Source: Sphingobacterium sp. UGAL515B_05
GTDB taxonomy: Bacteria; Bacteroidota; Bacteroidia; Sphingobacteriales; Sphingobacteriaceae
DNA length: 64,000 nucleotides
Direction of reading: 5' to 3'
Assembly: GCF_033097525.1 (NCBI RefSeq)
Contig: NZ_CP109907.1
Span: forward strand, 806,001 to 870,000
This document shows positions 18,827 through 28,781 of the stretch, in pieces. Position 1 is the stretch's first letter. Each line of letters begins with the position of its first letter. Under the pieces are notes generated by a model. The model did no database searches. It worked only from the letters and a program-made list of their open reading frames with translations, and was not told the origin of the DNA. The translations under genes and the position numbers were made by a program.

Positions 18827-21235
18827 ATGATTGTAAATTCACTTAAAACAGCCTATCGTTTTTTAAAAAAACATAAGTTGATCACGTTTATCAATATCAC
18901 AAGTCTTGCGATTGGTATTACAGCGACGCTAGTTATTTTCCTGATGATCCAATACGACTACAGTTTTGACAAACATGTTCCCAATCGACAACAGGTCTAT
19001 CGTGTTGTCAATAACGGAGAGTTCAAAAATGCCGGCGTCTACGTACCGCTGGTACGCACCATGCAAGCAGAGTTGCCCAACTTGGAGGCCGTAGCCCCGA
19101 TTTATCGAAGCCATGTCCAAAAACTGAAAGTTTCTCTGGCAACAGACAAATTCCAGACTTTTCCAAAAGAACAGAAGATGGTATTCACGAACAGTCAATA
19201 TTTCGATATTTTCCCTTCAAAATGGTTGGCTGGTAGTGCTAAGGCTTTGAATTCATCCGGAAATATTATCCTTACAGAGAAAACATTAGAAAAGTTTTAT
19301 GGAAAAGAACTGCCTGCAAATGTGATTGGCAAAACCATCATCTATGCAGATAGTATCCCACTTCAGGTCGCTGGTGTAATAGAAAATCCTCAGCATAATT
19401 CGGATTTCAATTTTGAAAGCTTCATCGCTGAGTCGACGATCCCTCAAGACAACAATTTAAAAAACATGTATACGTGGGAAGCTTGGAACAGCATATCGGA
19501 TTCACATCAAGTACTCATCAAGACAAAAGCACAAAGCAATCCGCGTCTTCTGGAACGCAATATTGCTAATCTCCTTAAAAAATATAAATACAAAGAAGGA
19601 GAGAAAATTAACGATAAGCTTGAATTACAAGCATTGGCAGATGTACATTTTGATACAAGATTTAATTATGACGCGACCCATCCGGAAGCGCTTCGCAACC
19701 TTATTTTACTTGCAGTCTTCCTCTTAGCCCTGGGGGCCGTAAATTTCATCAATCTATCCACAGCGCAATCCATCGAAAGAGCCAAAGAAGTGGGTATTCG
19801 TAAGACGTTGGGTAGTTCTAAAACTACATTGATCAAACAGTTTTTGATCGAAACCTTTCTGATAACTTTGACTGCAACAGTACTTGCAGTCTTATTATTA
19901 CCATTGTTCTTACATGTCTTTGAAGGATTTATTCCGAAAAACCTAAGCGTAGAAGGCCTAGACAAAACTGTTATTGTTTTCTTTCTATTTGGACAGTTGA
20001 TCTTAGTAACCTTACTTGCCGGATTTTATCCTGCCTGGGTACTCACAGGATATGCTCCGGTGCTAGCGCTCAAAAATCAGCTTGGAAAGAATACCAATCT
20101 TTCCCGAAGTGCATGGATACGCAAAGCACTGACCATCTTCCAGTTTGTCATGGCCCAGGCTTTCCTGATCTGCGTGCTTATCGTCGTTCGCCAAATAAAT
20201 TATGTTACGCATAAAGATATGGGCTTCCAGAAAGATGCTATAGTCAATCTATATATTCCTGGAGCGTTCCAAAATTCCGCCAAAGGTGTAGTTCTTAAAA
20301 ATGAACTCAAAAAGCTAAAAGATATCAAGGCCATAAGTTTTGGGAATATCGCTCCTGCAATGAATGGCTGGATGACTACCGCAATCGCTTACGATCAATC
20401 GCCAAATAAGGAATCCTTGACTTTTGATAGCCGATCGGGTGATGAAAACTATTTAGATGTTTATCAGATTCCGCTTTTAGCAGGAAGAAATATCCGTTTA
20501 TTGGATTCAACAAGTGAAATGTTGATCAATAGAAAAGGACTTGAACTACTGCATATCAAAAACCCGCAGGATGCCATTGGTAAAACCTTCGAAAATGGAC
20601 AGAACATCATCGTTGGTGTGATGGAAGATTTTGATTTGGCTTCAGCACGACAAGGGGTTAAGCCAGTTCTTTATACAGGCAGTAAAGAAGGATATGTACT
20701 CCATATTGCCTTGGATCAATCGCATCCCGAAAACTGGAAAAACGCCATTGATAAAATAACATCAAGCTACAAATCGGTGTTCCCCGATGATGAATTGGAC
20801 CTACGGTTTGTAGACGAGGTCATCCAGAACTTCTATACGCAAGAGAAGCAGCTGTCTAAGCTCCTTTCTTGGGCAGTAGGACTCTCTGTGCTAATTGCTG
20901 GATTAGGCTTATTTGGACTTGCCATATTTACGGCAAATCAGCGCACAAAGGAAATTGGAATTCGCAAAGTATTGGGGGCCTCTGTGTTCCAGATCACCTT
21001 TTTATTACTTCGGAATTTGCTGTCGTTGGTTGCAATAGCCTGTATAGTAGCTTTTCCAATTGCTTATTATTTTATGCATAGCTGGCTGAACGACTTTGTT
21101 TACCGAACCACAATAAGTCCTTGGATTTTCGGGCTGTCAGCCGTAGGGTTGATCGCCTTTGCCAGTCTTGTACTTTCAACCAAAAGTGTCTTTGCAGCAA
21201 AAGCAAATCCAATAAATAGTTTACGGGACGAATAG
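18827..21235 (+). CDS. MacB/FtsX-type ABC permease 7
   Basis: 802 residues, double permease. The N-terminus MIVNSLKTAYRFLKKHKLITFINITSLAIG keeps the basic helix plus TM1 pattern but lacks the usual aromatic Trp-Arg pair. Coupling loops RAKEVGIRKTLGSS and RTKEIGIRKVLGAS are standard. The end of the second periplasmic domain, LDLRFVDEVIQNFYTQEK, has Val-Asp-Glu where siblings have Leu-Asp. Tail NPINSLRDE. The gap to permease 6 is 47 bp, so it is cotranscribed with it. Confidence 0.92.
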   Translation: MIVNSLKTAYRFLKKHKLITFINITSLAIGITATLVIFLMIQYDYSFDKHVPNRQQVYRVVNNGEFKNAGVYVPLVRTMQAELPNLEAVAPIYRSHVQKLKVSLATDKFQTFPKEQKMVFTNSQYFDIFPSKWLAGSAKALNSSGNIILTEKTLEKFYGKELPANVIGKTIIYADSIPLQVAGVIENPQHNSDFNFESFIAESTIPQDNNLKNMYTWEAWNSISDSHQVLIKTKAQSNPRLLERNIANLLKKYKYKEGEKINDKLELQALADVHFDTRFNYDATHPEALRNLILLAVFLLALGAVNFINLSTAQSIERAKEVGIRKTLGSSKTTLIKQFLIETFLITLTATVLAVLLLPLFLHVFEGFIPKNLSVEGLDKTVIVFFLFGQLILVTLLAGFYPAWVLTGYAPVLALKNQLGKNTNLSRSAWIRKALTIFQFVMAQAFLICVLIVVRQINYVTHKDMGFQKDAIVNLYIPGAFQNSAKGVVLKNELKKLKDIKAISFGNIAPAMNGWMTTAIAYDQSPNKESLTFDSRSGDENYLDVYQIPLLAGRNIRLLDSTSEMLINRKGLELLHIKNPQDAIGKTFENGQNIIVGVMEDFDLASARQGVKPVLYTGSKEGYVLHIALDQSHPENWKNAIDKITSSYKSVFPDDELDLRFVDEVIQNFYTQEKQLSKLLSWAVGLSVLIAGLGLFGLAIFTANQRTKEIGIRKVLGASVFQITFLLLRNLLSLVAIACIVAFPIAYYFMHSWLNDFVYRTTISPWIFGLSAVGLIAFASLVLSTKSVFAAKANPINSLRDE

Positions 21236-21298
21236 ATCAGTTGATAAAACAATAGAGCGATCATTTTGACATGAATTAAGAATTTAAACCCTACAGCG

Positions 21299-23680
21299 AT
21301 GATAAAGAACTTCATAAAAACCGCATGGCGAAGTATTTTTTCGAATAAATTCTACAGTGCCATTAATATTTTAGGATTAACCGCAGGAATGGTTGTGGGG
21401 ATATTCCTATTGCTATGGATACAAGATGAGCTGTCCTTTGACCGATTCCACAAACATCAGCGCTCCATTTACAAAATTGGAATAGAAGGAGGAACGGGGA
21501 TATCAAAACGAATCTTTGGATCCATCATTGCTCCGGTTGGAAATTTTGCAAAAAAGGAAATTCCTGAAGTCCAAGATGCAGTCCGTATTTTTAAGATTGG
21601 AGATGCCGCGCTTAAATACAAAGAGAAAAGGTTTAATGAAAAGAATTTTGCGTTTGTAGACCCCAGTTATTTTACTATTTTCGATTTTCCATTACTTCAG
21701 GGCAATTCAAGTCAACCTTTTCGTGATAACAATTCAATTGTCATCACCCAGCGTACCGCACACCGTTATTTTGGCGATGAAAATCCAATTGGAAAAACCG
21801 TAACGTTGGGTATTGAGGATCTTTGTGTTGTCTCAGGTGTGATTGCCGATTATCCTGAAAACTCAACCTTTCAATTTCAGGTATTGCTTCCTATTTCAAG
21901 GTTTAACGAACAGGCCTACATTAAAAATAAAACGACCTATGATAATAAGACCTTTCTATCTTCCATGGATGAAGATTGGTCCAATTTTTCATTCGAAACC
22001 TATCTGCAGCTGAGGCCTGACGCAAATCTTGCCACAGTTTCAAAAAAGCTACAGGCGATACACGAAAGGAACAAACCTGAGGATGCCCCTGTCCCATACG
22101 TTACACAAGCACTCGCAAAGGTGCATCTCTACCAAATGGATGGGAGTGATGCAGGAATTGACAATGTTCGAGTTTTTATAGGTGTAGCGATTATGATTCT
22201 TGTAATTGCAAGTATTAACTATATCAATCTTTCTACTGCACGGTCGTTGTCGCGCGCCAAAGAAGTAGGGATACGTAAAGTTATCGGCGCAGGTAAAAAG
22301 GAACTTTTTTTCCAATTTATATTGGAAACAACCATACAATTTGTCATTGCATCAGCATTGGCACTTGCCTTCGTATTTATTGGTCTCCCCTTATTTAATA
22401 ATTTCTCGGGGAAGCAGATTTCCATACAACTCTTGAATCCTACACTATGGATAAGCGTGCTGATCATGCTTGTGGGAACACTTGCACTTACAAGTATATA
22501 CCCTGCCCTGCTTTTATCGAAATTTGATCCGATTAAAGTACTTAAAGGCCGATTTACCATAAAAAATTCCAGTGCACGAAAAATATTGGTTGTGTTACAG
22601 TTCACAGTTTCGATCATCCTTATTACGCTAACAATTGTTATTGGCCGTCAATTGGATTTTATAAAACATCAAAATTTAGGCTACGAAAAGGATCATATTA
22701 TTTCAGTTGCTATGGCACCAAAAATGTCCAATCATTTTGATGCTGTCAAAACCGAACTTCTAAAAAAAAAGGATATTGATGATGTTATCCGTCTTGGCCG
22801 GGATATGGTTTATGGTGGTGTTTCAACTGGGGACAACGATTGGGAAGGAAAACCCAGCAAATCAAATCTTTGGTTCAATATGACATACGCCGATCAATCT
22901 GCACTTAACTTTTTTAAGATAAAACTTACGCAAGGTCGTAATTTTACGGGCTCCATAGCAGATTCAACACATTTCATAATCAATGAATCGGCAGCGCGGG
23001 AAATGGGGCTAAAAGATCCGATTGGCACGCGCTTACGCATTCGAACAGTTACGGGAACTATTATTGGGGTTGTAAAAGATTTCAATTATGCGAGCGCTAG
23101 ACAAAAGATTGAGCCTATGGTATTCCAATATAGCCCGAAAGATTGCTGGCAACTATACCTTAAAACAACAACTTCTGGTACAAAATCCGCATTAAACTCC
23201 TTGCAACAAATCTGGAAAAGTTATTATGATGATATGCCGATGAATTACAGCTTCCTGGACGAAAGCTATCAAAAGCAATATACGAATGAGCAGAAACAAG
23301 GCTCCTTATTCAATTTTTTTGCCCTGATCGCCATCGTCATCTCCTGCTTAGGACTCTTAGGACTATGCACCTATACAGCGCAGGTTAGAACCAAAGAAAT
23401 TGGTATCAGAAAGGTTCTTGGCGCTACGGTATTCGGTATTATACGATTGTTAAACAAAGAATTTTTACTGTTAGTCATTTTAGCCAACGTCATTGCGGTA
23501 CCAGTCGCTATATATTTCAGCATAAACTGGCTCAATGGCTTTGCCTTCAGAACGACTCTCCCATTTACCATATTTCTATATGCGGCGGGGATAACCATTG
23601 CTATTGCATTATTTACGGTGAGTTTCCAGTCCATCAAGGCGGCATACGCCAATCCTGTAAAAAGTTTGCACGATGAATAG
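21299..23680 (+). CDS. MacB/FtsX-type ABC permease 8
   Basis: 793 residues, double permease. It opens MIKNFIKTAWRSIFSNKFYSAINILGLTAG. Coupling loops are RAKEVGIRKVIGAG and RTKEIGIRKVLGAT. The C-terminal motif is NPVKSLHDE, with His replacing the Arg found in almost all siblings. The first periplasmic domain has a Lys/Asn-rich run (AYIKNKTTYDNK) near residue 205. By eye the closest in layout to permease 3 (both have LSTARxLxRAK before the first loop). Confidence 0.92.
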   Translation: MIKNFIKTAWRSIFSNKFYSAINILGLTAGMVVGIFLLLWIQDELSFDRFHKHQRSIYKIGIEGGTGISKRIFGSIIAPVGNFAKKEIPEVQDAVRIFKIGDAALKYKEKRFNEKNFAFVDPSYFTIFDFPLLQGNSSQPFRDNNSIVITQRTAHRYFGDENPIGKTVTLGIEDLCVVSGVIADYPENSTFQFQVLLPISRFNEQAYIKNKTTYDNKTFLSSMDEDWSNFSFETYLQLRPDANLATVSKKLQAIHERNKPEDAPVPYVTQALAKVHLYQMDGSDAGIDNVRVFIGVAIMILVIASINYINLSTARSLSRAKEVGIRKVIGAGKKELFFQFILETTIQFVIASALALAFVFIGLPLFNNFSGKQISIQLLNPTLWISVLIMLVGTLALTSIYPALLLSKFDPIKVLKGRFTIKNSSARKILVVLQFTVSIILITLTIVIGRQLDFIKHQNLGYEKDHIISVAMAPKMSNHFDAVKTELLKKKDIDDVIRLGRDMVYGGVSTGDNDWEGKPSKSNLWFNMTYADQSALNFFKIKLTQGRNFTGSIADSTHFIINESAAREMGLKDPIGTRLRIRTVTGTIIGVVKDFNYASARQKIEPMVFQYSPKDCWQLYLKTTTSGTKSALNSLQQIWKSYYDDMPMNYSFLDESYQKQYTNEQKQGSLFNFFALIAIVISCLGLLGLCTYTAQVRTKEIGIRKVLGATVFGIIRLLNKEFLLLVILANVIAVPVAIYFSINWLNGFAFRTTLPFTIFLYAAGITIAIALFTVSFQSIKAAYANPVKSLHDE

Positions 23681-23712
23681 TTTATATTTGAGAACCAATA
23701 CAACACCATAAG

Positions 23713-26076
23713 ATGATTCGATTATTCCTAAAAACAGCGTTGAGAAATTTGAAGCGCAGTCCCTTAAATACGACAATTAATATTTTGGGATTAGCACTAG
23801 GGTTTACTGTTGCTCTGATAAGTACATTATGGGTACTGAAACAATTTTCTTTTGATAAGCATTATAGCAATTATCAGCATATTTATCAGGTCATGATGAC
23901 TGGGACTTTCAATGATGAGAAATCTACTGATCGCTCCACCCCTATTCCCTTGGTCAAAACGATCGCGTCTGATTTCAAAAATGAAATGCAAGATGCAGCA
24001 CTGATCACGAATATGGAAAGCAATAATCTTAAGGTAGGTGATAAGAAGCTTAATGCACCGGGGTTTTACGCCATGGGAAAATTTGCCGAATTATTTTCTC
24101 TCGAATCTGTACAAGGAAATAGTACCACACCGAGCAATCCATCGACCATCATAATTTCAGAATCCTTAGCAAAACGACTGTTCGATAAGGTAGATATCAT
24201 CGGGAAAACAATTCAATTGAACGGCAAAGAACAGTATACTGTTCAAGGTGTTTATAAAGATATTCCTGACAACAACACTTTTTATGGCTTAGATTATGTA
24301 TTGCCCTTTGTCGATTATCTTGCAAAAGACCAAGGTATTGAAGAAAGCTGGTCCAGCTGCTATTTCAGCACTTTCGCCAAGATAGACAATGATGCCTTTG
24401 TTCCTGCTTTGGAAAATAAACTAACAAATATCATCAACAAAAAACTGACGGATATAAAACCTGAGATCCTGTTACATCCGATGTCCAAATGGCATTTATA
24501 TGATTCGTTCAAGAATGGAAAGAACGTAGGCGGACAGATTCAATATGTATGGATGTTTGTTTGGATAAGCGTATTCATCATTTTATTGGCCAGTATCAAT
24601 TTCATTAACCTGAGTACGGCAAGAAGCCTAAAAAGAGGAAAAGAAATCGGGGTTTTAAAATCTGTTGGCGTCAATCGCCGGCAGCTTATTGCAGGCTTTC
24701 TTGTTGAGTCAATCCTCGCTGTAGCCTGCGCATTTTTGTTAGCTGTTCTATTCGCTACATTGCTTTTGCCTTGGGTCAAAACGATTACACATACGACACT
24801 GTATATCCCTTTTGCCGATATTCGTTTCTATGGCTACTCCCTAGTTGGAATAGGCGTTATAGGTCTTTTAGCAGGTATGTACCCAGCTTTATTTTTATCG
24901 GCTTTTAACCCTATTCTTGCATTGAAAGGTAAAATCAACAGCCGAAAAGGCGGATCAAGAAGTAGAAAGGCAATGGTCATCGTGCAATTTGCTATTTCTA
25001 TTTTCCTGATGATATCCACTTATCTGGTGATTCAGCAACTGCATTACACAAAGGATCGTCCAATAGGTTATAAAAGTTCAAATTTGATAAACATTACTTC
25101 ATCCAATTCAACTATCGTCAAAAACTTTGATGTACTTCGAAAAGAACTGATCGGTCAGCGTCTTGTGGCAGATGCCGCCCTTTCTTCCAACTTTGTGAAC
25201 CACCTATCCTTAACAGGTGGTGGCTTTAATTGGCAAGGTAATGATTCCAAAGACGGTGCGATCATGGGGATCTTCACCGTAGATGAAAACTTCGCGAATA
25301 CTGTACAGTGGAATTTTATAAAAGGACGCAATTTTTCAAAAGATTTCAAAACAGATTCAACGGCTGTTATTCTGAACGAAGCGGCGGCCAAATTTATGGG
25401 AGTTACCGACCTAAACAGCAAACAGCTTTCACGTGCCGGTATCAATTACCACATCTTGGGTATTATTCAAAATACGCTTTCCGAATCTCCTTTCAAATCC
25501 ATTACACCGACGGCTTATTTTCTAAAATTTTTACCAAAGAATAAAATAACGCTTCAACTGGATGAAAATCAAGACCTCAAACAAAACCTAAAAGCGATTT
25601 CCACAGCGTTCAATCGCATAGACCCTGATCTCATTTTTGATTATACATTTACGGATCAGGAATATGCCAAAGAGTTTCAACAGATGGAAATGATCAAGAG
25701 CTTAACCAGTTTATTTACAGGGTTGGCCATACTCATTTCCTGTCTCGGTCTCTACGCACTGGTTTCCTTTCTTACGGAGCAACGAGAAAAAGAAATCGGC
25801 ATTCGTAAAGTATTGGGTGCATCAGAACTTGGCTTGTGGCGACTACTTTCCACAGAATACATTTGGCTCACAGGCATTGGCTTTTTACTCGCAGCCCCTT
25901 TAGCTTACCTCTTGATGGAATCTTGGCTCGAAAACTATGTCTATCGCATATCTATTACTTGGACGGTCTTTGCTATCACAGGCTTAACCGCGCTAATCAT
26001 CACCATATTAACCGTTAGTTACCAAGCGATTAAAGCAACATTAGCAAATCCTGTAAAAACCTTAAGAAGCGAATAA
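23713..26076 (+). CDS. MacB/FtsX-type ABC permease 9
   Basis: 787 residues, the shortest of the 19. The first coupling loop RGKEIGVLKSVGVN is divergent (Leu for Arg, Val for Ala); the second, REKEIGIRKVLGAS, is conserved. The tail is NPVKTLRSE. It is the last gene served by the adaptor promoter: its stop at 26076 lies 8 bp before the next operator pair. Confidence 0.92.
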   Translation: MIRLFLKTALRNLKRSPLNTTINILGLALGFTVALISTLWVLKQFSFDKHYSNYQHIYQVMMTGTFNDEKSTDRSTPIPLVKTIASDFKNEMQDAALITNMESNNLKVGDKKLNAPGFYAMGKFAELFSLESVQGNSTTPSNPSTIIISESLAKRLFDKVDIIGKTIQLNGKEQYTVQGVYKDIPDNNTFYGLDYVLPFVDYLAKDQGIEESWSSCYFSTFAKIDNDAFVPALENKLTNIINKKLTDIKPEILLHPMSKWHLYDSFKNGKNVGGQIQYVWMFVWISVFIILLASINFINLSTARSLKRGKEIGVLKSVGVNRRQLIAGFLVESILAVACAFLLAVLFATLLLPWVKTITHTTLYIPFADIRFYGYSLVGIGVIGLLAGMYPALFLSAFNPILALKGKINSRKGGSRSRKAMVIVQFAISIFLMISTYLVIQQLHYTKDRPIGYKSSNLINITSSNSTIVKNFDVLRKELIGQRLVADAALSSNFVNHLSLTGGGFNWQGNDSKDGAIMGIFTVDENFANTVQWNFIKGRNFSKDFKTDSTAVILNEAAAKFMGVTDLNSKQLSRAGINYHILGIIQNTLSESPFKSITPTAYFLKFLPKNKITLQLDENQDLKQNLKAISTAFNRIDPDLIFDYTFTDQEYAKEFQQMEMIKSLTSLFTGLAILISCLGLYALVSFLTEQREKEIGIRKVLGASELGLWRLLSTEYIWLTGIGFLLAAPLAYLLMESWLENYVYRISITWTVFAITGLTALIITILTVSYQAIKATLANPVKTLRSE

Positions 26077-26084
26077 GACCAATT

Positions 26085-26122
26085 TGTTCGGGGGCGGACA
26101 CTATACTGTCCGTTTCCGAACA
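26085..26122 (+). promoter_or_regulatory. Tandem palindromic operator pair before permease 10
   Basis: TGTTCGGGGGCGGACA at 26085..26100 and TGTCCGTTTCCGAACA at 26107..26122, centres 22 bp apart. Both fit TGTnCRnnnnYGnACR. The nearer centre is about 64 bp from the TGG of the promoter-like element at 26178. Confidence 0.78.
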
Positions 26123-26177
26123 TTTAAAACCGCCATAAAAACAAAACAAAATCCTAAAAATCAATACATTATATTTA

Positions 26178-26193
26178 TGGCAAACGAATTGAA
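26178..26193 (+). promoter_or_regulatory. Sigma-54-like promoter before permease 10
   Basis: TGGCAA (26178..26183), five bases, TTGAA (26189..26193). The -24 half and the TTG of the -12 half fit sigma-54 promoters; the usual C of the -12 GC is A. About 98 bp lie between it and the chosen start of permease 10. It should drive permeases 10 to 14. Confidence 0.6.
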
Positions 26194-26290
26194 CTACTTG
26201 GCTTTGCTATTTTTCGAATAACGGAGCCTTCTACTAAAGCGAGCTAAGTGACAAGAATATAGCCTAATTAAAGTCTAAATGCTCATAACC

Positions 26291-28681
26291 ATGTTAAAGA
26301 ACTATTTTAAAATTGCTTGGCGGAATATCAGAAAAAACAAGGGTTTTTCTCTTTTAAATATGTTTGGCCTTAGCATCGGAATAACATGTTTCCTATTGTT
26401 GGCAGCGTACATATATCATGAATCTAGTTATGAGCGTTTCCTTCCCAATGCAGACCGTCTAGCTTATATTAGCCTCACTTATAAAGCACCCAATAGCACG
26501 GAAGAAGTAAATTCCTCGGTTACACCGACCGGTTTAGCTCCGGCTTTACAAGCTGAATTTCCAGATGTAGAGCAGGCAACCAGATTCTACAGCTATTCCA
26601 AAGGCGGTAAAATAGAATCCAAAGAGGGACTAATAACTGAAAAAGGCCTACTTTATGCTGACCAAAATGTTTTTAAAACTTTAGGTTTTACCTTTCTCGA
26701 AGGTGATTCACGATCAGCCTTAGCAGAACCAAATCAGATTGTCTTAACAAAAAAGCTCGCAGCGAAATATTTCCCCAATCAGTCGGCCATCGGTCAGACA
26801 CTATCCATTGACAAAGTCAACTGGAAAATCACAGGTATCATTGCAGACCTGCCAACAAATACACAGTTGAACTTCTCTGCACTCCTTTCCAATAAAAGAT
26901 TAGAACGCTACAAAGAAATGGCTTGGTCATCTGCAAATGATATAACCATAGCGCTCCTAAAAAACAAAGATCAGTTCGGTTCGATCCAACAGAAATTGGA
27001 CCAAATGACAAAATCAAAATTCGCCGAAGCAACAAAACAAGGCTATCAATTTCGATTTATCCTAGAAAAGCTGACCGATATCCATCTTCACTCCAAAGCA
27101 GCCGGGACAGGAAACATTACCTATATCTATATTTTAATAGCATTAGGTGCTGCGCTCATTGTGTTAACTTGCATCAATTTTACAAATTTGGTTCTAGCAC
27201 ATGCACTTGAACGAAAGAAAGAAATTGGTGTCAAGAAAGTTTTAGGTGCCGCAAGGAAAACGATATTCTTTCAGTTCTTTTTTGAATGTAGCATCATGGT
27301 CTTTCTAGCGGTTGCTTTTAGTCTTCTGACTACGGTACTTTTGTTACCCGTATTCAGTTCATTTATGGGTACCGAAATGAAATTAACCGTATGGACTGAC
27401 CCTCGGTTTTATACGATTTTACTTGTTTTCATAGCCTTGTTGACGCTGCTTTCAGGTGGCTGGCCAGCCTATTCAATAGCAAGCTCAAAACCTATTTCCA
27501 TTTTTAAGCGAAAATTGACCGAAAGACAAAGTGGTATATCTTTGAGCAAGGTACTCGTTACTTTTCAATTCAGTATCTCTATATTTTTTATTATCTGCAC
27601 CTTATTTGCGAGTAGACAGATGGATTTTATCCAGTCTAAAAACACTGGATTGGATCGCTCTGATATGTTGGTCATTGATGGCCGAGGATGGCAAGATAAA
27701 GAAAGGCAGCTATTAAAAGAAAAGTTAATACAACTTAATAGTGTTCAAGGTGTAACGGCTTCCTATGATAATCCCGTGAATATCCATGGGGGGTACACTG
27801 TTGGCGAAGTAGAAGGCCAGCCTAGCGATTTTGAGATGAATGTTACTGCAATCCCAATCGAAAAAGATTTCGTCTCCGTGTTTCACATTCAGTCTGTTGC
27901 CGGCGAACCGCTTTCAGATACCGACATCTTACGTGCACGGGATAGCATATCACCTGAATATAGTTTCGTTGTAAATACACTAGCGGCATCTGCCATGGGC
28001 TTTACTCCTCAACAAGCTATCGGAAAGAAAATCAACTTAAACGGACGTAAAGGAAGCATCAAACAGGTCGTAGCCAGTTTCAACTTTGCTTCATTACACA
28101 ACGAAGTCAAACCGATCGTACTCTTTCCCGAGTATTATTATTTTGGCAACATCTTTATTCGGCTCAATCCAGATACACCAATTAAAGATGCATTAGCTCA
28201 AATTAAGTCTGTCATCAAAGATATTGACTTAAAAAATAACTTCGAGTATCATTTTCTCAATGATGACTACAACAAGCTGTATCTAAAGGATCAACAAACA
28301 ACACGGGTCATGCAGCTATTTTCCATCATTACAATTGCTATTGCCTGCATGGGATTATTTGCATTATCTGCATATGCCGTACAACAACGCTTCAAGGAAA
28401 TAGGTATACGTAAAGTATTAGGTGCTTCAACGATCAAGATTGTCAACATATTGAGCGTTGACTTTATGGCCCTAGTCCTGTGTGCTGTATTGATCAGTGT
28501 ACCCTTAGGCTGGTATGCCATGCACCGCTGGGTAGAGAATTTTGCTTACCACATCACGCTAGATTGGTGGGTATTTATTGTGGCGGCGATAAGTGCATTA
28601 TTGGTATCATTTATCACCATTAGTTTTCAAACCATAAAAGCTGCGATTCTAAACCCGGTTGATAGTTTAAGAGATGAGTAA
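26291..28681 (+). CDS. MacB/FtsX-type ABC permease 10
   Basis: 797 residues or so from ATG 26291. The frame also offers ATG 26279 (MLITMLKNYF), but sibling alignment favours MLKNYFKIAWRNIRKNKGFS. First coupling loop RKKEIGVKKVLGAA (Lys-Lys for Arg-Lys), second RFKEIGIRKVLGAS; tail NPVDSLRDE. After TM4, where siblings have a GSYPAFFLS-like run, it has GGWPAYSIASSKP. First gene of the second permease unit. Confidence 0.92.
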   Translation: MLKNYFKIAWRNIRKNKGFSLLNMFGLSIGITCFLLLAAYIYHESSYERFLPNADRLAYISLTYKAPNSTEEVNSSVTPTGLAPALQAEFPDVEQATRFYSYSKGGKIESKEGLITEKGLLYADQNVFKTLGFTFLEGDSRSALAEPNQIVLTKKLAAKYFPNQSAIGQTLSIDKVNWKITGIIADLPTNTQLNFSALLSNKRLERYKEMAWSSANDITIALLKNKDQFGSIQQKLDQMTKSKFAEATKQGYQFRFILEKLTDIHLHSKAAGTGNITYIYILIALGAALIVLTCINFTNLVLAHALERKKEIGVKKVLGAARKTIFFQFFFECSIMVFLAVAFSLLTTVLLLPVFSSFMGTEMKLTVWTDPRFYTILLVFIALLTLLSGGWPAYSIASSKPISIFKRKLTERQSGISLSKVLVTFQFSISIFFIICTLFASRQMDFIQSKNTGLDRSDMLVIDGRGWQDKERQLLKEKLIQLNSVQGVTASYDNPVNIHGGYTVGEVEGQPSDFEMNVTAIPIEKDFVSVFHIQSVAGEPLSDTDILRARDSISPEYSFVVNTLAASAMGFTPQQAIGKKINLNGRKGSIKQVVASFNFASLHNEVKPIVLFPEYYYFGNIFIRLNPDTPIKDALAQIKSVIKDIDLKNNFEYHFLNDDYNKLYLKDQQTTRVMQLFSIITIAIACMGLFALSAYAVQQRFKEIGIRKVLGASTIKIVNILSVDFMALVLCAVLISVPLGWYAMHRWVENFAYHITLDWWVFIVAAISALLVSFITISFQTIKAAILNPVDSLRDE

Positions 28682-28781
28682 TTGTTTTAGTAGCTATTAA
28701 AAATAAAGACACCCGATAAATAACAAGCTGGACCTTTAAAATTCAAGTTTTTTCTATTTATCGATACCTAATACGACAGAT